DNA of 64,000 nt from RGIG9115 sp045644665 (lineage in GTDB: Bacteria > Bacillota > Clostridia > UBA1381), in assembly GCA_045644665.1 (NCBI GenBank), contig JAZRHH010000018.1, positions 37,691 to 101,690 of the forward strand. The letters are read 5' to 3'. A program made the translations under genes and the position numbers. Below, one piece after another: positions 35,015 to 43,627 of this stretch; within the stretch, counting starts at the first letter, position 1, and each line of letters starts with the position of its first letter. The notes under the pieces are model-generated. The model made no database searches, was not told the DNA's origin, and saw only the letters and a list, made by a program, of their open reading frames with translations.

Positions 35015-35459
35015 CTATCAACTCAAATAAACTCTCTACAGTTTTTTGTCTTATTTCTTCTCTTGTTCCTGTAAGTCTAAGCTCTTTTGCAGTAGTTTCT
35101 TTCTCGGTGCTCACTCCTATATATACAAGCCCTACAGGCTTTTCCTTTGTTCCGCCGCCGGGCCCTGCAATGCCTGTTGTGGAAACTCCCATAGCTGCTC
35201 CGGAACAAAGTCTGACACCTTTTGCCATTTCCTCACAGGTCTCGTGGCTTACAGCACCGTATTTTTCAAGAGTTTCAGGGTTTACTCCCAGGTTTTTTAT
35301 TTTAGCATCGTTAGAGTAGGTAACATACCCCTCGCAAAAAATATCAGATACTCCTGAAAAATCTGTAATTGTTTTTGCAACAAGCCCACCTGTGCAGCTT
35401 TCTGCCGTAGCAATTGTGGTTTTTGTTTCAAGGAGTTTGTTTATTACTTCACTAATCAT
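35001..35459 (-). CDS. pncC: Nicotinamide-nucleotide amidohydrolase, CinA C-terminal (PncC) type
   Basis: 152 aa, only the CinA_C domain without the N-terminal MoCF part of full CinA. Signature: TIATAESCTGGLVAKTITDFSG, with the conserved nucleophile Ser of ESCTGG, and TTGIAGPGGGTKEKPVGLVYIG. PncC hydrolyses NMN to nicotinate mononucleotide in the pyridine-nucleotide cycle. It overlaps thiI by 4 bp and is the last gene of the operon. Confidence 0.9.
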   Translation of the reverse strand: MISEVINKLLETKTTIATAESCTGGLVAKTITDFSGVSDIFCEGYVTYSNDAKIKNLGVNPETLEKYGAVSHETCEEMAKGVRLCSGAAMGVSTTGIAGPGGGTKEKPVGLVYIGVSTEKETTAKELRLTGTREEIRQKTVESLFELIEKAL

Positions 35460-36655
35460 ATTTCCCCCTCGCTTACGCCGCCGGGATAAACAGTTATCTT
35501 TTCAACACCTGCAAGAGCCTCATCAATTAGAGTTTCTATGTCAAGAACACTCTCCGAACGCTCAACGCTGCGGCGTTTTGGATTGGTTGATGGATGCTTT
35601 GGAGTAAATACTGTGCAGCAATCCTCATATGGCAAGATTGATGTTTCAAATGTACCAATCTGTCTTGCACGTACAACAATTTCCTCCTTGTCCATTCCAA
35701 CAAGAGGACGGAGCACCGGCATATCAACAACAGAGTTTGTAACATCAAGTGCACTTAGTGTCTGACTTGCAACCTGACCTGCACTTTCTCCTGTAATAAG
35801 TGCAACAGAGCGTGTTTTCCTTGCAATCCTTTCGGATATTTTCATCATAAATCTGCGCATTATCAAAGTAAGATGCTCTTCCGGACAGTTATCACGTATT
35901 GCAAGCTGAATTTCTGTAAATGGAACAATATAAAGGTTAATTTTTGATGTGTACTGTGCAAGAATTGATGCAAGCTCTATAACCTTTTCCTTTGCCCTGT
36001 CACTTGTGTATGGGTAGCTGAAAAAGTTTATTGCATTAATTTCAATTCCGCGCTTTGCCATCATATGTCCCGCAACAGGAGAGTCAATTCCGCCGGAAAG
36101 CAGAAGCGTAGCCTTTAACCCTGTTCCTATTGGCATGCCGCCCTGACCGGAAATTTTGTTTTCTGCGCAGTAAACATATGCGCCAAAATCTCTTATTTCA
36201 ACCTTAACAGTAATGTCGGGATGGTGTACGTCTACTTTAAGTCCCGGAAAGCTGTCATGGAGGAAGCCTCCGACCTCAACACTTACCTCCTGAGAGGTCA
36301 TATAAAACTTTTTATCAGAGCGCTTTCCCTCTACCTTGAAGCTGACGCCGGGTTTTAAATCCTCTTTGCAGTAGGCAAGAGCAGTTTCCTTTATTTTCTC
36401 TAAGGACTTTTCGCATTCTGCGGCTTTGGTAATAGAAACTATACCAAATATTTTTGAAAGCCGCTCGCAAACCAGGTCAGTTTTCTCCTGGTCTTTAACA
36501 GTAATATATACAGTTGCCTGAGCAAGATAAATCTCTGTTTCTGCCACGCCTCTTAGTGCATCCTCAATATTTTTCATAAGCACCTTTTCAAAACGTGGTC
36601 TGTTAGCGCCTTTTAATATAATTTCTCCGTATTTTGCAAGAATTATTTCTTTCAT
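35456..36655 (-). CDS. thiI: tRNA 4-thiouridine synthase ThiI
   Basis: Adenylates U8 of tRNA and transfers sulfur from a cysteine desulfurase; some relatives also act in thiamine synthesis. 399 aa: N-terminal ferredoxin-like region and THUMP domain (about 1-165), then the PP-loop ATPase with SGGIDS at 187-192. There is no C-terminal rhodanese domain, so sulfur transfer must use a conserved Cys in the core, as in Bacillus-type ThiI. The start overlaps the nifS stop by 1 bp, matching the well-known NifZ/ThiI pairing. Confidence 0.96.
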   Translation of the reverse strand: MKEIILAKYGEIILKGANRPRFEKVLMKNIEDALRGVAETEIYLAQATVYITVKDQEKTDLVCERLSKIFGIVSITKAAECEKSLEKIKETALAYCKEDLKPGVSFKVEGKRSDKKFYMTSQEVSVEVGGFLHDSFPGLKVDVHHPDITVKVEIRDFGAYVYCAENKISGQGGMPIGTGLKATLLLSGGIDSPVAGHMMAKRGIEINAINFFSYPYTSDRAKEKVIELASILAQYTSKINLYIVPFTEIQLAIRDNCPEEHLTLIMRRFMMKISERIARKTRSVALITGESAGQVASQTLSALDVTNSVVDMPVLRPLVGMDKEEIVVRARQIGTFETSILPYEDCCTVFTPKHPSTNPKRRSVERSESVLDIETLIDEALAGVEKITVYPGGVSEGEI

Positions 36656-37791
36656 TATCTGTTTCTTGTATACCGTCTTAAAACGGCAACCTCCTTAATA
36701 AGAATTTGGGTGGTTTTTTCAATGTCCTCTATGGTGTTCTCGCTGCTGAAGCTAAACCTTACAGCGCCGCCTGTTTCTTCTCTTGAAAGTCCCATAGCCG
36801 TAAGTACATGGCTTGGGTCAGGCTTATGTGAGGAACAAGCAGAGCCTGTTGAAACAAAAATATTATAGTTTTCAAGAGTATGCAATAAAACCTCTGCCTT
36901 TAACCCAATAAATGATACATTAAGCACAAACTTTGAGGCATATTTTTCCGCGCCGTTTATTTTAACGTCCGGAATTTCGCTAAGTATTCCTCTTTTTAGT
37001 GTGTCATATAACATATCGCAGTTTTGGGGATTTTTTTCAGCTGCCGCACCAAAGCCTGCAATGCCCGGCACGTTCTCTGTTCCCGGTCTTACAGCACCTT
37101 GCTGAGAGCCGCCAAAGATTATGGGGGAGAGCTTGCCTTTGCCTACATAAAGTGCACCCACGCCTTTTGGACCATGAATTTTGTGAGAACTTACAGAAAT
37201 TAAATCTGCACCCGTATCACGTACGCCGCAGGCGACTTTCCCAAATGCCTGTACAGCGTCTGTGTGAAACAGTCCAAACTCTGATTTTTCGTGAAGAATT
37301 TTTCCTATTTCTCCTGCAGGCTGAATAATTCCTGTTTCATTATTTACTGTCATAACGCTGACAAGACTTGTATTTTCGTCTATCTCATGTCTTGCCTGCT
37401 CCATATCTATTATTCCCTCAGGAGTAACATCAAGGTATACAACGTCAAATCCTTCTTTTTCTAAAGCCCTGAAGCTTTCAAGTACAGAGGGGTGCTCAAT
37501 TTTTGATGTGATAATCTTGTTTCCTCTTTTTTTAAGTGCTCTCGCTGTACCAAAAATAGCCGTATTATTAGCCTCTGTGCCGCCTGATGTAAAATACACC
37601 TTTTTCTTGTCTGCACCAAGCTTTGAAGCAATGACGCTTCTGCTCTTCTCTACAATTTTCTCACTTTCAAGCCCAAGAGAGTGAAGTGATGACGGGTTTC
37701 CGTAACATTCCAAAGCACTTGTCATAGCGGCAATTGCCTCAGCAGATGGCTTTGTAGTTGAGGCATTGTCAAGATATATTATTTTGTTCAT
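36655..37791 (-). CDS. Cysteine desulfurase, NifS/NifZ type (ThiI partner)
   Basis: PLP enzyme that takes sulfur from cysteine and leaves alanine. 378 aa. PLP-binding Lys204 in SSHKIHGPKG, pyridine-ring Asp178 region HTDAVQAFG, and catalytic Cys319 in STGSACSSHKP. By position (1-bp overlap with thiI) its main acceptor is probably ThiI rather than a SUF scaffold; no iscU or suf gene is nearby. It follows a Cys-rich small protein by 4 bp. Confidence 0.94.
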   Translation of the reverse strand: MNKIIYLDNASTTKPSAEAIAAMTSALECYGNPSSLHSLGLESEKIVEKSRSVIASKLGADKKKVYFTSGGTEANNTAIFGTARALKKRGNKIITSKIEHPSVLESFRALEKEGFDVVYLDVTPEGIIDMEQARHEIDENTSLVSVMTVNNETGIIQPAGEIGKILHEKSEFGLFHTDAVQAFGKVACGVRDTGADLISVSSHKIHGPKGVGALYVGKGKLSPIIFGGSQQGAVRPGTENVPGIAGFGAAAEKNPQNCDMLYDTLKRGILSEIPDVKINGAEKYASKFVLNVSFIGLKAEVLLHTLENYNIFVSTGSACSSHKPDPSHVLTAMGLSREETGGAVRFSFSSENTIEDIEKTTQILIKEVAVLRRYTRNR

Positions 37792-37795
37792 TTTG

Positions 37796-38173
37796 TTACC
37801 TCACTACTGCATTTATATGCTCTATTTCAAGAGTTGCACCGTCTTCGCAGGAAACTGTAATTTCTGCTTTGTCGGCCTCTATTCCTTTAAACTCAAAGGT
37901 TTTGCACAAAAGCTCCGAATTTGAAATTTGGTAAACCTCGCTGCCCTGTGTTTTCTCGCCGTCCGTATAAAAGTATATTTTTACATAGCAGTTTCCAATA
38001 TTATCCGTTTTTTTGCACTCTGTTATAAGACATAGGGTGCTTTTTTCATTAAACCCGCGGAGAGTAAAGGTTATGGTAGAAACAAAGGTTATTTCCCTGT
38101 TACAGGAAAGGACAACCTGTTCTCCGCAGCCGCTGCATTTGTGGCAGCTGCCTGTACATTTTTCATTTTCCAT
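37796..38173 (-). CDS. Small Cys-rich protein of unknown function, first gene of the nifS-thiI operon
   Basis: 125 aa. The N-terminus has a tight cysteine cluster (Cys6, Cys10, Cys13, Cys16, then Cys24: CxxxCxxCxxC), which could bind zinc or an iron-sulfur cluster. The remaining 100 residues alternate short beta-like strands (ITFVSTITFTLRGF, LCLITECKK, CYVKIYFYT) and resemble no family I recognise. SD GGAGAG is 5 bases before the ATG. Its place 4 bp before the cysteine desulfurase suggests a sulfur-related role, which is inference. Confidence 0.75.
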   Translation of the reverse strand: MENEKCTGSCHKCSGCGEQVVLSCNREITFVSTITFTLRGFNEKSTLCLITECKKTDNIGNCYVKIYFYTDGEKTQGSEVYQISNSELLCKTFEFKGIEADKAEITVSCEDGATLEIEHINAVVR

Positions 38174-38199
38174 AAGTTCTCTCCTTTCCGCTGTGTAAT

Positions 38200-38228
38200 A
38201 TTATACCAAAAAAAGTTTTAAAACGCAA
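38200..38228 (-). promoter_or_regulatory. Promoter of the Cys-rich protein-nifS-thiI-pncC operon, embedded in the htpG terminator
   Basis: Minus strand: TTGCGT (38228-38223) and TATAAT (38205-38200), 17-bp spacer. The -35 falls mostly in the loop of the htpG terminator, and its spacer (38206-38222) is one whole arm of the terminator stem. Confidence 0.65.
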
Positions 38229-38250
38229 CTGCTTTTAAAACTTTTTTTGG
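38206..38250 (-). terminator. Terminator after htpG
   Basis: A perfect 18-bp stem (38206-38223 with 38233-38250), 9-base loop. It lies 6 bp past the htpG stop on the minus strand and is AT-rich with A7/T7 runs inside the stem. Confidence 0.8.
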
Positions 38251-38255
38251 GTTTG

Positions 38256-40052
38256 TTATATAAGCTTTTCCATTATCTTGTTACTTCGCTCAATGAACTT
38301 TGTCATTCTCTCTGCAGGGAGTGGTTTGTTGCAAAGCATTGCAAGGTCGTATATGTGGTCGGATACAAGAGACGCATCCTCATCAGAAAGCTCCGGAAGC
38401 TTTTTAATAAGGCTGTTTTCGGTATTTAGAACAAGAGTATATTCGTCCTTGAACATTCCTGCCATTGCAGCCATTTGCTGACCGTATGCCTTGTACATTT
38501 CCTGCATTCTGCGGCTTTCTTCGCTAAGGAGTATAACCGCCGGAATAGATGCATTTTTAAGTGCACTTGCCTCGATTTTTGTGTCCTCGGGCACAGATTT
38601 TTTCATAATCTCAATCAGCTTTTCGTTGTCTGCTGCCTCTTTTTCTTCAGAAAGGTCAGAAACATTAGAGTCAACACGCTTAAATGTTATTCCCTGATTT
38701 TTCATTTCCACAAAGGACATAAACTGTGTATCAATTATAGACCTTAGCTCAACAACCTTAATGCCTTGCTCAGTAAAGAGGTTTATATACTGGCTCTGAC
38801 GGTTTTTGTCGGAGGTGTAGTATATATCTTTTTTATCGCCTGTAAGGTCCTCAAGAGTTAAAAATTCGCCCTCTGTTGTTTTGTAAATAATTATATCCTT
38901 AATTTTTTCGTACAGCTTTTCGTCTCTCATGCAGCCGTACTTAATAAAAATGCTTATATCATCCCAGTAGCTGTTAAAGCTTTCTCTGTCTTTTTTGAAT
39001 ATTCCCGTAAGCTTGTCCGCAACCTTTTTGGTAATATGAGAAGAAATCTTTTTCACATATCCGTCATTTTGCAGGAAGCTTCTTGAAACGTTAAGCGGCA
39101 GGTCAGGACAGTCAAGTACGCCCTTTAAAAGCATAAGAAACTCCGGTATTACTTCTTTTACGTTATCTGCAACAAATACCTGATTGTTAAAGAGCTTTAT
39201 CTGTCCCTCACTGGCAGAAAACTCGTGATTGATTTTAGGGAAGTAAAGTATGCCCTTTAATCTGAATGGGAAGTCCACGTTTAAATGTATCCAGAAAAGA
39301 GGCTCGTTAAAGTCCATAAATACCTTGGTATAGAACTCTTTGTATTCCTCGTCTGTACACTCTGATGGTTTTTTCATCCATAGAGGATTTACATCATTTA
39401 CAGGCTTTTTATCTTCTTCTGTATCTTCTGCTTTTTCGAGATAAACTTCTACAGGCAGGAATGAGCAATATTTATTTAATATAGTGCGAACTTCAAGGTC
39501 GTTTTTGTATTCCTTGCCGTCCTCGCCAAGATAAAGAGTAATTGTAGTACCTCTTGTAGTTCTTGTACCCTCTGTAAGCTCATATTCAAGTCCGCCCTCG
39601 CAGACCCATTTTGCAGCCTTTGAGCCGGGCAGGTATGAAAGAGAATCAATTTCCACCTTGTCCGCCACCATAAAGGCAGAATAAAAACCAAGGCCGAAGT
39701 GACCTATTATCTGGTCAGGGTTTTTCTCGTCTTTGTATTTTTCTAAAAAGTCGTTTGCACCTGAAAATGCAATTTGTGTAATATATTTATCAATTTCCTC
39801 TGCTGTCATACCAATTCCGTTATCGGAAATTGTAAGAGTACCTGCTTTTTCATCTGTTATAACACGTACAGCAAAATTTTCATCATCACCAAGCTCTGCT
39901 TCGCCAAGACTTGCAAGTTTCTTTATTTTAGTAATTGCGTCACAGCCGTTTGATACAAGCTCACGAATAAAAATATCCTTGTCCGAGTAAAGCCATTTTT
40001 TAATTATCGGGAATATATTTTCTGAATTGACAGAAATGTTACCCTTTGCCAT
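38256..40052 (-). CDS. htpG: Molecular chaperone HtpG (Hsp90)
   Basis: ATP-dependent chaperone. 598 aa from the ATG at 40052 (MAKGNISVNSENIFPI), with GAAAGGA 9 bases upstream; longer in-frame starts overlap that site. The GHKL ATPase domain shows RELVSNGCDAITK, SDNGIGMT and GHFGLGFYSAF motifs in the first 140 residues; middle and C-terminal dimerisation domains follow. No heat-shock CIRCE element is seen near the promoter. Monocistronic. Confidence 0.96.
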   Translation of the reverse strand: MAKGNISVNSENIFPIIKKWLYSDKDIFIRELVSNGCDAITKIKKLASLGEAELGDDENFAVRVITDEKAGTLTISDNGIGMTAEEIDKYITQIAFSGANDFLEKYKDEKNPDQIIGHFGLGFYSAFMVADKVEIDSLSYLPGSKAAKWVCEGGLEYELTEGTRTTRGTTITLYLGEDGKEYKNDLEVRTILNKYCSFLPVEVYLEKAEDTEEDKKPVNDVNPLWMKKPSECTDEEYKEFYTKVFMDFNEPLFWIHLNVDFPFRLKGILYFPKINHEFSASEGQIKLFNNQVFVADNVKEVIPEFLMLLKGVLDCPDLPLNVSRSFLQNDGYVKKISSHITKKVADKLTGIFKKDRESFNSYWDDISIFIKYGCMRDEKLYEKIKDIIIYKTTEGEFLTLEDLTGDKKDIYYTSDKNRQSQYINLFTEQGIKVVELRSIIDTQFMSFVEMKNQGITFKRVDSNVSDLSEEKEAADNEKLIEIMKKSVPEDTKIEASALKNASIPAVILLSEESRRMQEMYKAYGQQMAAMAGMFKDEYTLVLNTENSLIKKLPELSDEDASLVSDHIYDLAMLCNKPLPAERMTKFIERSNKIMEKLI

Positions 40053-40086
40053 TTTTACCATTCCTTTCAAAAATTGTACACCCATT

Positions 40087-40115
40087 ATTTTAATACCCTG
40101 GCTTTCTTTTGTCAA
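40087..40115 (-). promoter_or_regulatory. Promoter of htpG
   Basis: Minus strand: perfect TTGACA (40115-40110) and TAAAAT (40092-40087), 17-bp spacer, about 35 bp before the chosen ATG. This supports the shorter start, since a longer protein would begin at the -35. Confidence 0.78.
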
Positions 40116-40171
40116 GGATAAAACCTTATCAAAGTAAATTTTAATAATCTGTTCATATTTAAATTTTGCTA

Positions 40172-40200
40172 TTTACAAAAAAGAAAAAAAGTAGTATAAT
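40172..40200 (+). promoter_or_regulatory. Promoter of the acyltransferase-to-dusB gene run
   Basis: TTTACA (40172-40177) and TATAAT (40195-40200), 17-bp spacer, 36 bp before the acyltransferase start. It is divergent from the htpG promoter across a 57-bp gap. Confidence 0.7.
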
Positions 40201-40235
40201 AATGTAAGTATCTTATAGAAAGGAAATGGCAAAAC

Positions 40236-41261
40236 ATGTCAAAAAAACGGTATTTGGAATTTGATTGGCAAAATGTACTGTTTTGTCTTTTGGTTGTGTT
40301 TATTCACAGCTATGGTACTATAGCAACAAAGCTTGATCCGGAAAGTTATTGGCATGTGATTTCACGTGGTGTTTTAAAGAACTGCGCTTTTGTTGTGCAG
40401 GGGTTTATATTTCTCAGCGCTGCAAAGTATACGGCTGTATATAAGGACAGAGAATTTTGTTTTGGAAAGTTTTTCTTTGGCAGAATAAAAAAGGTGATTA
40501 TTCCGTATATTCTTTGTACCTGTGTATATTACGCGGTGTATTTGAGGTTTAATATTGTTGACAGAGCGGACTGTAATGAGCTTATTGGATATATTTTGCG
40601 GGGAGATCTTTCGGCACATTTTTATTTTATAATTGCAATAGTCCAGTTTTACCTTTTAATGCCACTGTGGATTGTTGTTTCCCGGAAACTTCCCTCGTGG
40701 AGTATATTAAGTGGCGGACTCGTTATATATGCTCTGTGGGTTGGAATGGCTTTTGGACGAGCTGTTTTCTATGACAGGGTATTTCTTTCGTATTTGCCCT
40801 TCTGGGCTTTTGGAACAGCTTTTGGCAAGAACTACGAAAAATATAAGAGCTTTATTCTTTGCCATCTTTGGAAAATTGGGATTTTGTATGCGCTGCTTTT
40901 TTGCGTAAACGGATTTTTGGGTCAGGCGGTTTTGTTAAATGCATATCTGCTTGAAGCAATTCATACGGTATATGCACTTGGTGCGATAATTATCACATTC
41001 GGACTTTTTTCAGGTGTCAAAGGAATGGGCGGAATGATAGTATCCGGAATTAACAAGCTGTCATTTGAAATTTACCTGTGGCACTGTCTTGTCCTTACGA
41101 TTATAGATTTGTGTATCAGGAAAATGCTGCTCCCACGTATTTCGCAAGAAATTATAGTAAGAGTTGGGGGAATATATCTTTTAATTTTTGCAGCAAGCTT
41201 TATTGCAGGGCTGCTGCTTAAAATAAAAAAACAAAAAGAGGAAAAGGTGAATTTGACATGA
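40236..41261 (+). CDS. Membrane acyltransferase (acyltransferase-3 family)
   Basis: 341 aa with about ten membrane segments. The N-terminal half has RYLEFDWQNVLFCLLVVFIHSYG, including the His (near residue 24) conserved in the acyltransferase-3 family, and the WFFLSA-like VQGFIFLSAAKYT segment. Such proteins O-acetylate or acylate cell-surface polysaccharides, lipids or antibiotics. The donor and acceptor are unknown. The C-terminus overlaps the next gene by 4 bp (ATGA). Confidence 0.85.
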   Translation: MSKKRYLEFDWQNVLFCLLVVFIHSYGTIATKLDPESYWHVISRGVLKNCAFVVQGFIFLSAAKYTAVYKDREFCFGKFFFGRIKKVIIPYILCTCVYYAVYLRFNIVDRADCNELIGYILRGDLSAHFYFIIAIVQFYLLMPLWIVVSRKLPSWSILSGGLVIYALWVGMAFGRAVFYDRVFLSYLPFWAFGTAFGKNYEKYKSFILCHLWKIGILYALLFCVNGFLGQAVLLNAYLLEAIHTVYALGAIIITFGLFSGVKGMGGMIVSGINKLSFEIYLWHCLVLTIIDLCIRKMLLPRISQEIIVRVGGIYLLIFAASFIAGLLLKIKKQKEEKVNLT

Positions 41262-42538
41262 AAAAAATAATTTCTTTACTAATTGCTGCATTTTGTACAG
41301 CAGGAATTTGTGCAAGTGCAAAGACCATACAGGTTACAATTGACTCAAATGATGTGTATACTCAGGATGATGCCGTAATCAAAACAACACTTGATGTTGC
41401 GGCATATATAGAAAATGATATTACAATGGTTCCCATAAGATTTGTAACAGAAGAGCTTGGTGCAGAGCTTGAATGGAACCACGACACAAAAGAGGTTACC
41501 ATTACAAAAAATGAGGAAAAGGTAGTAATTAAAATAGGTGACCTAAATGCCATGTCAGTAAAAGACGGTGTAGAAAATATGTTTGTATTAAACGCTGCAC
41601 CTACTATCGTAAATGACAGAACACTTGTACCACTAAGATTTGTTTCTGAAAATCTTGGCGTAAAGGTGGAATACATAGAGCCTACAAGACAGGTACTCAT
41701 TACTGATGAAGAGCCGGCTGTTATAGTGGGTGATACTGAAATTCCAAAGTCTTTGTTCAGAACCAGCTTCTTAGGTAACAGTCAAATGGTGCAGATGTAT
41801 GGAATAGACTATGTTGTTCAGGCGGTTTACGGAAATCTTGTTAATCTTACAGCTATAAACAACAGCTGGAGTGTGATAGATAACGACCAAAGTCTGCCGG
41901 AAGAATATATTATGCAAATCAACAGTATGACAGATGATGAATATGCGTTAGCAGGAGTACTCCGTGCAAATGTTGTAAAACTTAACAGACTATCATATAT
42001 GATTGAGAAGGCTCAAAATATGCTTTACAATTCGATTGATGAAAAATCTGCAACAGATTATTACAACCAAAATTTTGTATGCGCAAAGCACGTTCTTATT
42101 TCAACCTTGGACCAGGAAACAGGTGCGCCATTAACAGGCAGAATGCTTGAGAGTGCAAAGACCAAGGCGTCAACTGTAGTGCGACGTGCAAATTCAGGTG
42201 CGTCTTTTGATAAGCTTATTGAGGAATACGGACAGGATCCCGGCATGGAAGTAAACCCTGACGGATATGTATTTACATATGGCGAAATGGTAGAGCCTTT
42301 TGAAGAAGCAACCTTTGCTCTTGAAGAAAACAAAATGAGCGATATTGTTGAAACAGACTACGGATATCATATAATTAAGAGATTACCTCTTCCTCAAATG
42401 GACGATAGTGTTTTTGAAAAAGTAAAGCTTGCATATGTAAATGAAATGATTAATTATATGCTTGAAAACACAGCTGTAGAAAATAAGATGTCCCTTGAAG
42501 AGCTTTTCTCATACATGGCAGTTTCACCTGTAGGTTAA
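41258..42538 (+). CDS. Secreted foldase: copper-amine-oxidase-like stalk domain plus parvulin PPIase
   Basis: 426 aa. Signal peptide about 1-21 (IISLLIAAFCTAGICASA) without an obvious lipobox. Residues about 22-150 form the amine-oxidase-N (stalk) domain, with two copies of a V(P/L)xRFVxExLG motif (MVPIRFVTEELG, LVPLRFVSENLG). A SurA/PrsA-like N-lobe follows, and a parvulin domain lies about 275-385 (KHVLISTLD to VETDYGYHIIKRL). This joins a surface-anchoring or scaffolding domain to a foldase for exported proteins, unlike the standard lipid-anchored PrsA. Confidence 0.85.
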   Translation: MKKIISLLIAAFCTAGICASAKTIQVTIDSNDVYTQDDAVIKTTLDVAAYIENDITMVPIRFVTEELGAELEWNHDTKEVTITKNEEKVVIKIGDLNAMSVKDGVENMFVLNAAPTIVNDRTLVPLRFVSENLGVKVEYIEPTRQVLITDEEPAVIVGDTEIPKSLFRTSFLGNSQMVQMYGIDYVVQAVYGNLVNLTAINNSWSVIDNDQSLPEEYIMQINSMTDDEYALAGVLRANVVKLNRLSYMIEKAQNMLYNSIDEKSATDYYNQNFVCAKHVLISTLDQETGAPLTGRMLESAKTKASTVVRRANSGASFDKLIEEYGQDPGMEVNPDGYVFTYGEMVEPFEEATFALEENKMSDIVETDYGYHIIKRLPLPQMDDSVFEKVKLAYVNEMINYMLENTAVENKMSLEELFSYMAVSPVG

Positions 42539-42555
42539 TTTTGGAGGCATAAAAA

Positions 42556-43086
42556 ATGGTATATCTTTTACTTACAGACGGCTTTGAAGAAATAGAAGCC
42601 TTTACACCTGTAGATATTTTAAGACGCTGCGGCGGAGAGCTTTATACCGTTGGAGTTCACGGAAAATCTGTTATGGGTGCCCATGATATTAAGACAGAGG
42701 CTGATATTGAAATTTCAGAGGTTAATAAAGAGAGTATGGAAATGCTTATTCTTCCGGGCGGTCCCGGATATGCAGGACTCAAAACCCCGGAGGTTTATGA
42801 GCTTATAACCTGGGCAGTAGAAAATAATATTCCTGTAGGTGCTATTTGTGCCGCTCCGTCAGTTCTTGGAGAAATGGGACTTTTGGGAAATAAAAAAGCA
42901 ACCTGTTTCCCGGGCTTTGAAAATGAAATGAAAGGCGCTGTTCTTACAGGAGAGAGTGTTGCGGAGGACGGAATATTTATCACTGGAAAGGGAGCAGGTG
43001 CAGCAAGTGAGTTTGCATTTGTCCTTGCAAGCCGTATTTGCGGCGCAGAAAAGGCGAGAGAGATAAAAAATGCAATGCAATACTGA
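42556..43086 (+). CDS. DJ-1/PfpI-family protein (YajL/DJ-1 type)
   Basis: 176 aa. The nucleophilic cysteine is Cys98 in PVGAICAAPSVLG, with Glu12 (GFEEIEAFTPVD) as the acid partner and LPGGPGYAGL as the oxyanion loop. The family includes glyoxalase III and protein deglycase/chaperone activities; the exact role is unresolved. The end overlaps the next gene by 17 bp. GGAGG 9-10 bases upstream. Confidence 0.93.
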   Translation: MVYLLLTDGFEEIEAFTPVDILRRCGGELYTVGVHGKSVMGAHDIKTEADIEISEVNKESMEMLILPGGPGYAGLKTPEVYELITWAVENNIPVGAICAAPSVLGEMGLLGNKKATCFPGFENEMKGAVLTGESVAEDGIFITGKGAGAASEFAFVLASRICGAEKAREIKNAMQY

Positions 43087-43627
43087 TAAAAATGCAATTC
43101 GTGCATTAATGAAAGAAAAAAGAAAAAATCTTATAAATTATGATAAAGAGAGTAAAAGCCGTGCAATTTGCACGGCATTTACTGCACTTGAGGCATTTAA
43201 CAGTGCAAAAAGTGTCTGTGTGTATATGAGTGCTTTTAATGAAGTGGATACAGAGCAGATAATAAAAGAGTGTATAAGGCAAAAAAAGGATATAGCCGTT
43301 CCTGTTATTGAGGGAGATGACATATATCTTTGCAGATACAGTACAAGCCTTGTATCAGGTGCATTTAAAATACGAGAGCCGGAGGAAAAAATAAAGGTAG
43401 ATGAGGAGAGTATAGATGTCTTTGCTGTGCCCGCTCTTGCCTTTGACAAAAAAGGCGGCAGAGTAGGATTTGGAAAAGGGTACTATGACAAATTACTGTC
43501 CGCTGCAAAGGGCGTAAAGGTAGGTCTTTTATATGACTTTCAGCTTGTAGAAGATTTGCCAAAAGAAAAACACGATATATTAATGGACTTTCTTATAACA
43601 GAGGAGCAGGTGATTTTGTGCAGGTAA
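43070..43627 (+). CDS. 5-formyltetrahydrofolate cyclo-ligase
   Basis: ATP-dependent conversion of 5-formyl-THF to 5,10-methenyl-THF. 185 aa. Family features: N-terminal IRALMKEKRKNL, substrate loop VPVIEGDDIYLCRY, and the ATP-binding RVGFGKGYYDKLLS near residue 140. It starts inside the DJ-1 gene and overlaps the CPBP gene by 10 bp, so expression is coupled. Confidence 0.94.
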   Translation: MQCNTDKNAIRALMKEKRKNLINYDKESKSRAICTAFTALEAFNSAKSVCVYMSAFNEVDTEQIIKECIRQKKDIAVPVIEGDDIYLCRYSTSLVSGAFKIREPEEKIKVDEESIDVFAVPALAFDKKGGRVGFGKGYYDKLLSAAKGVKVGLLYDFQLVEDLPKEKHDILMDFLITEEQVILCR

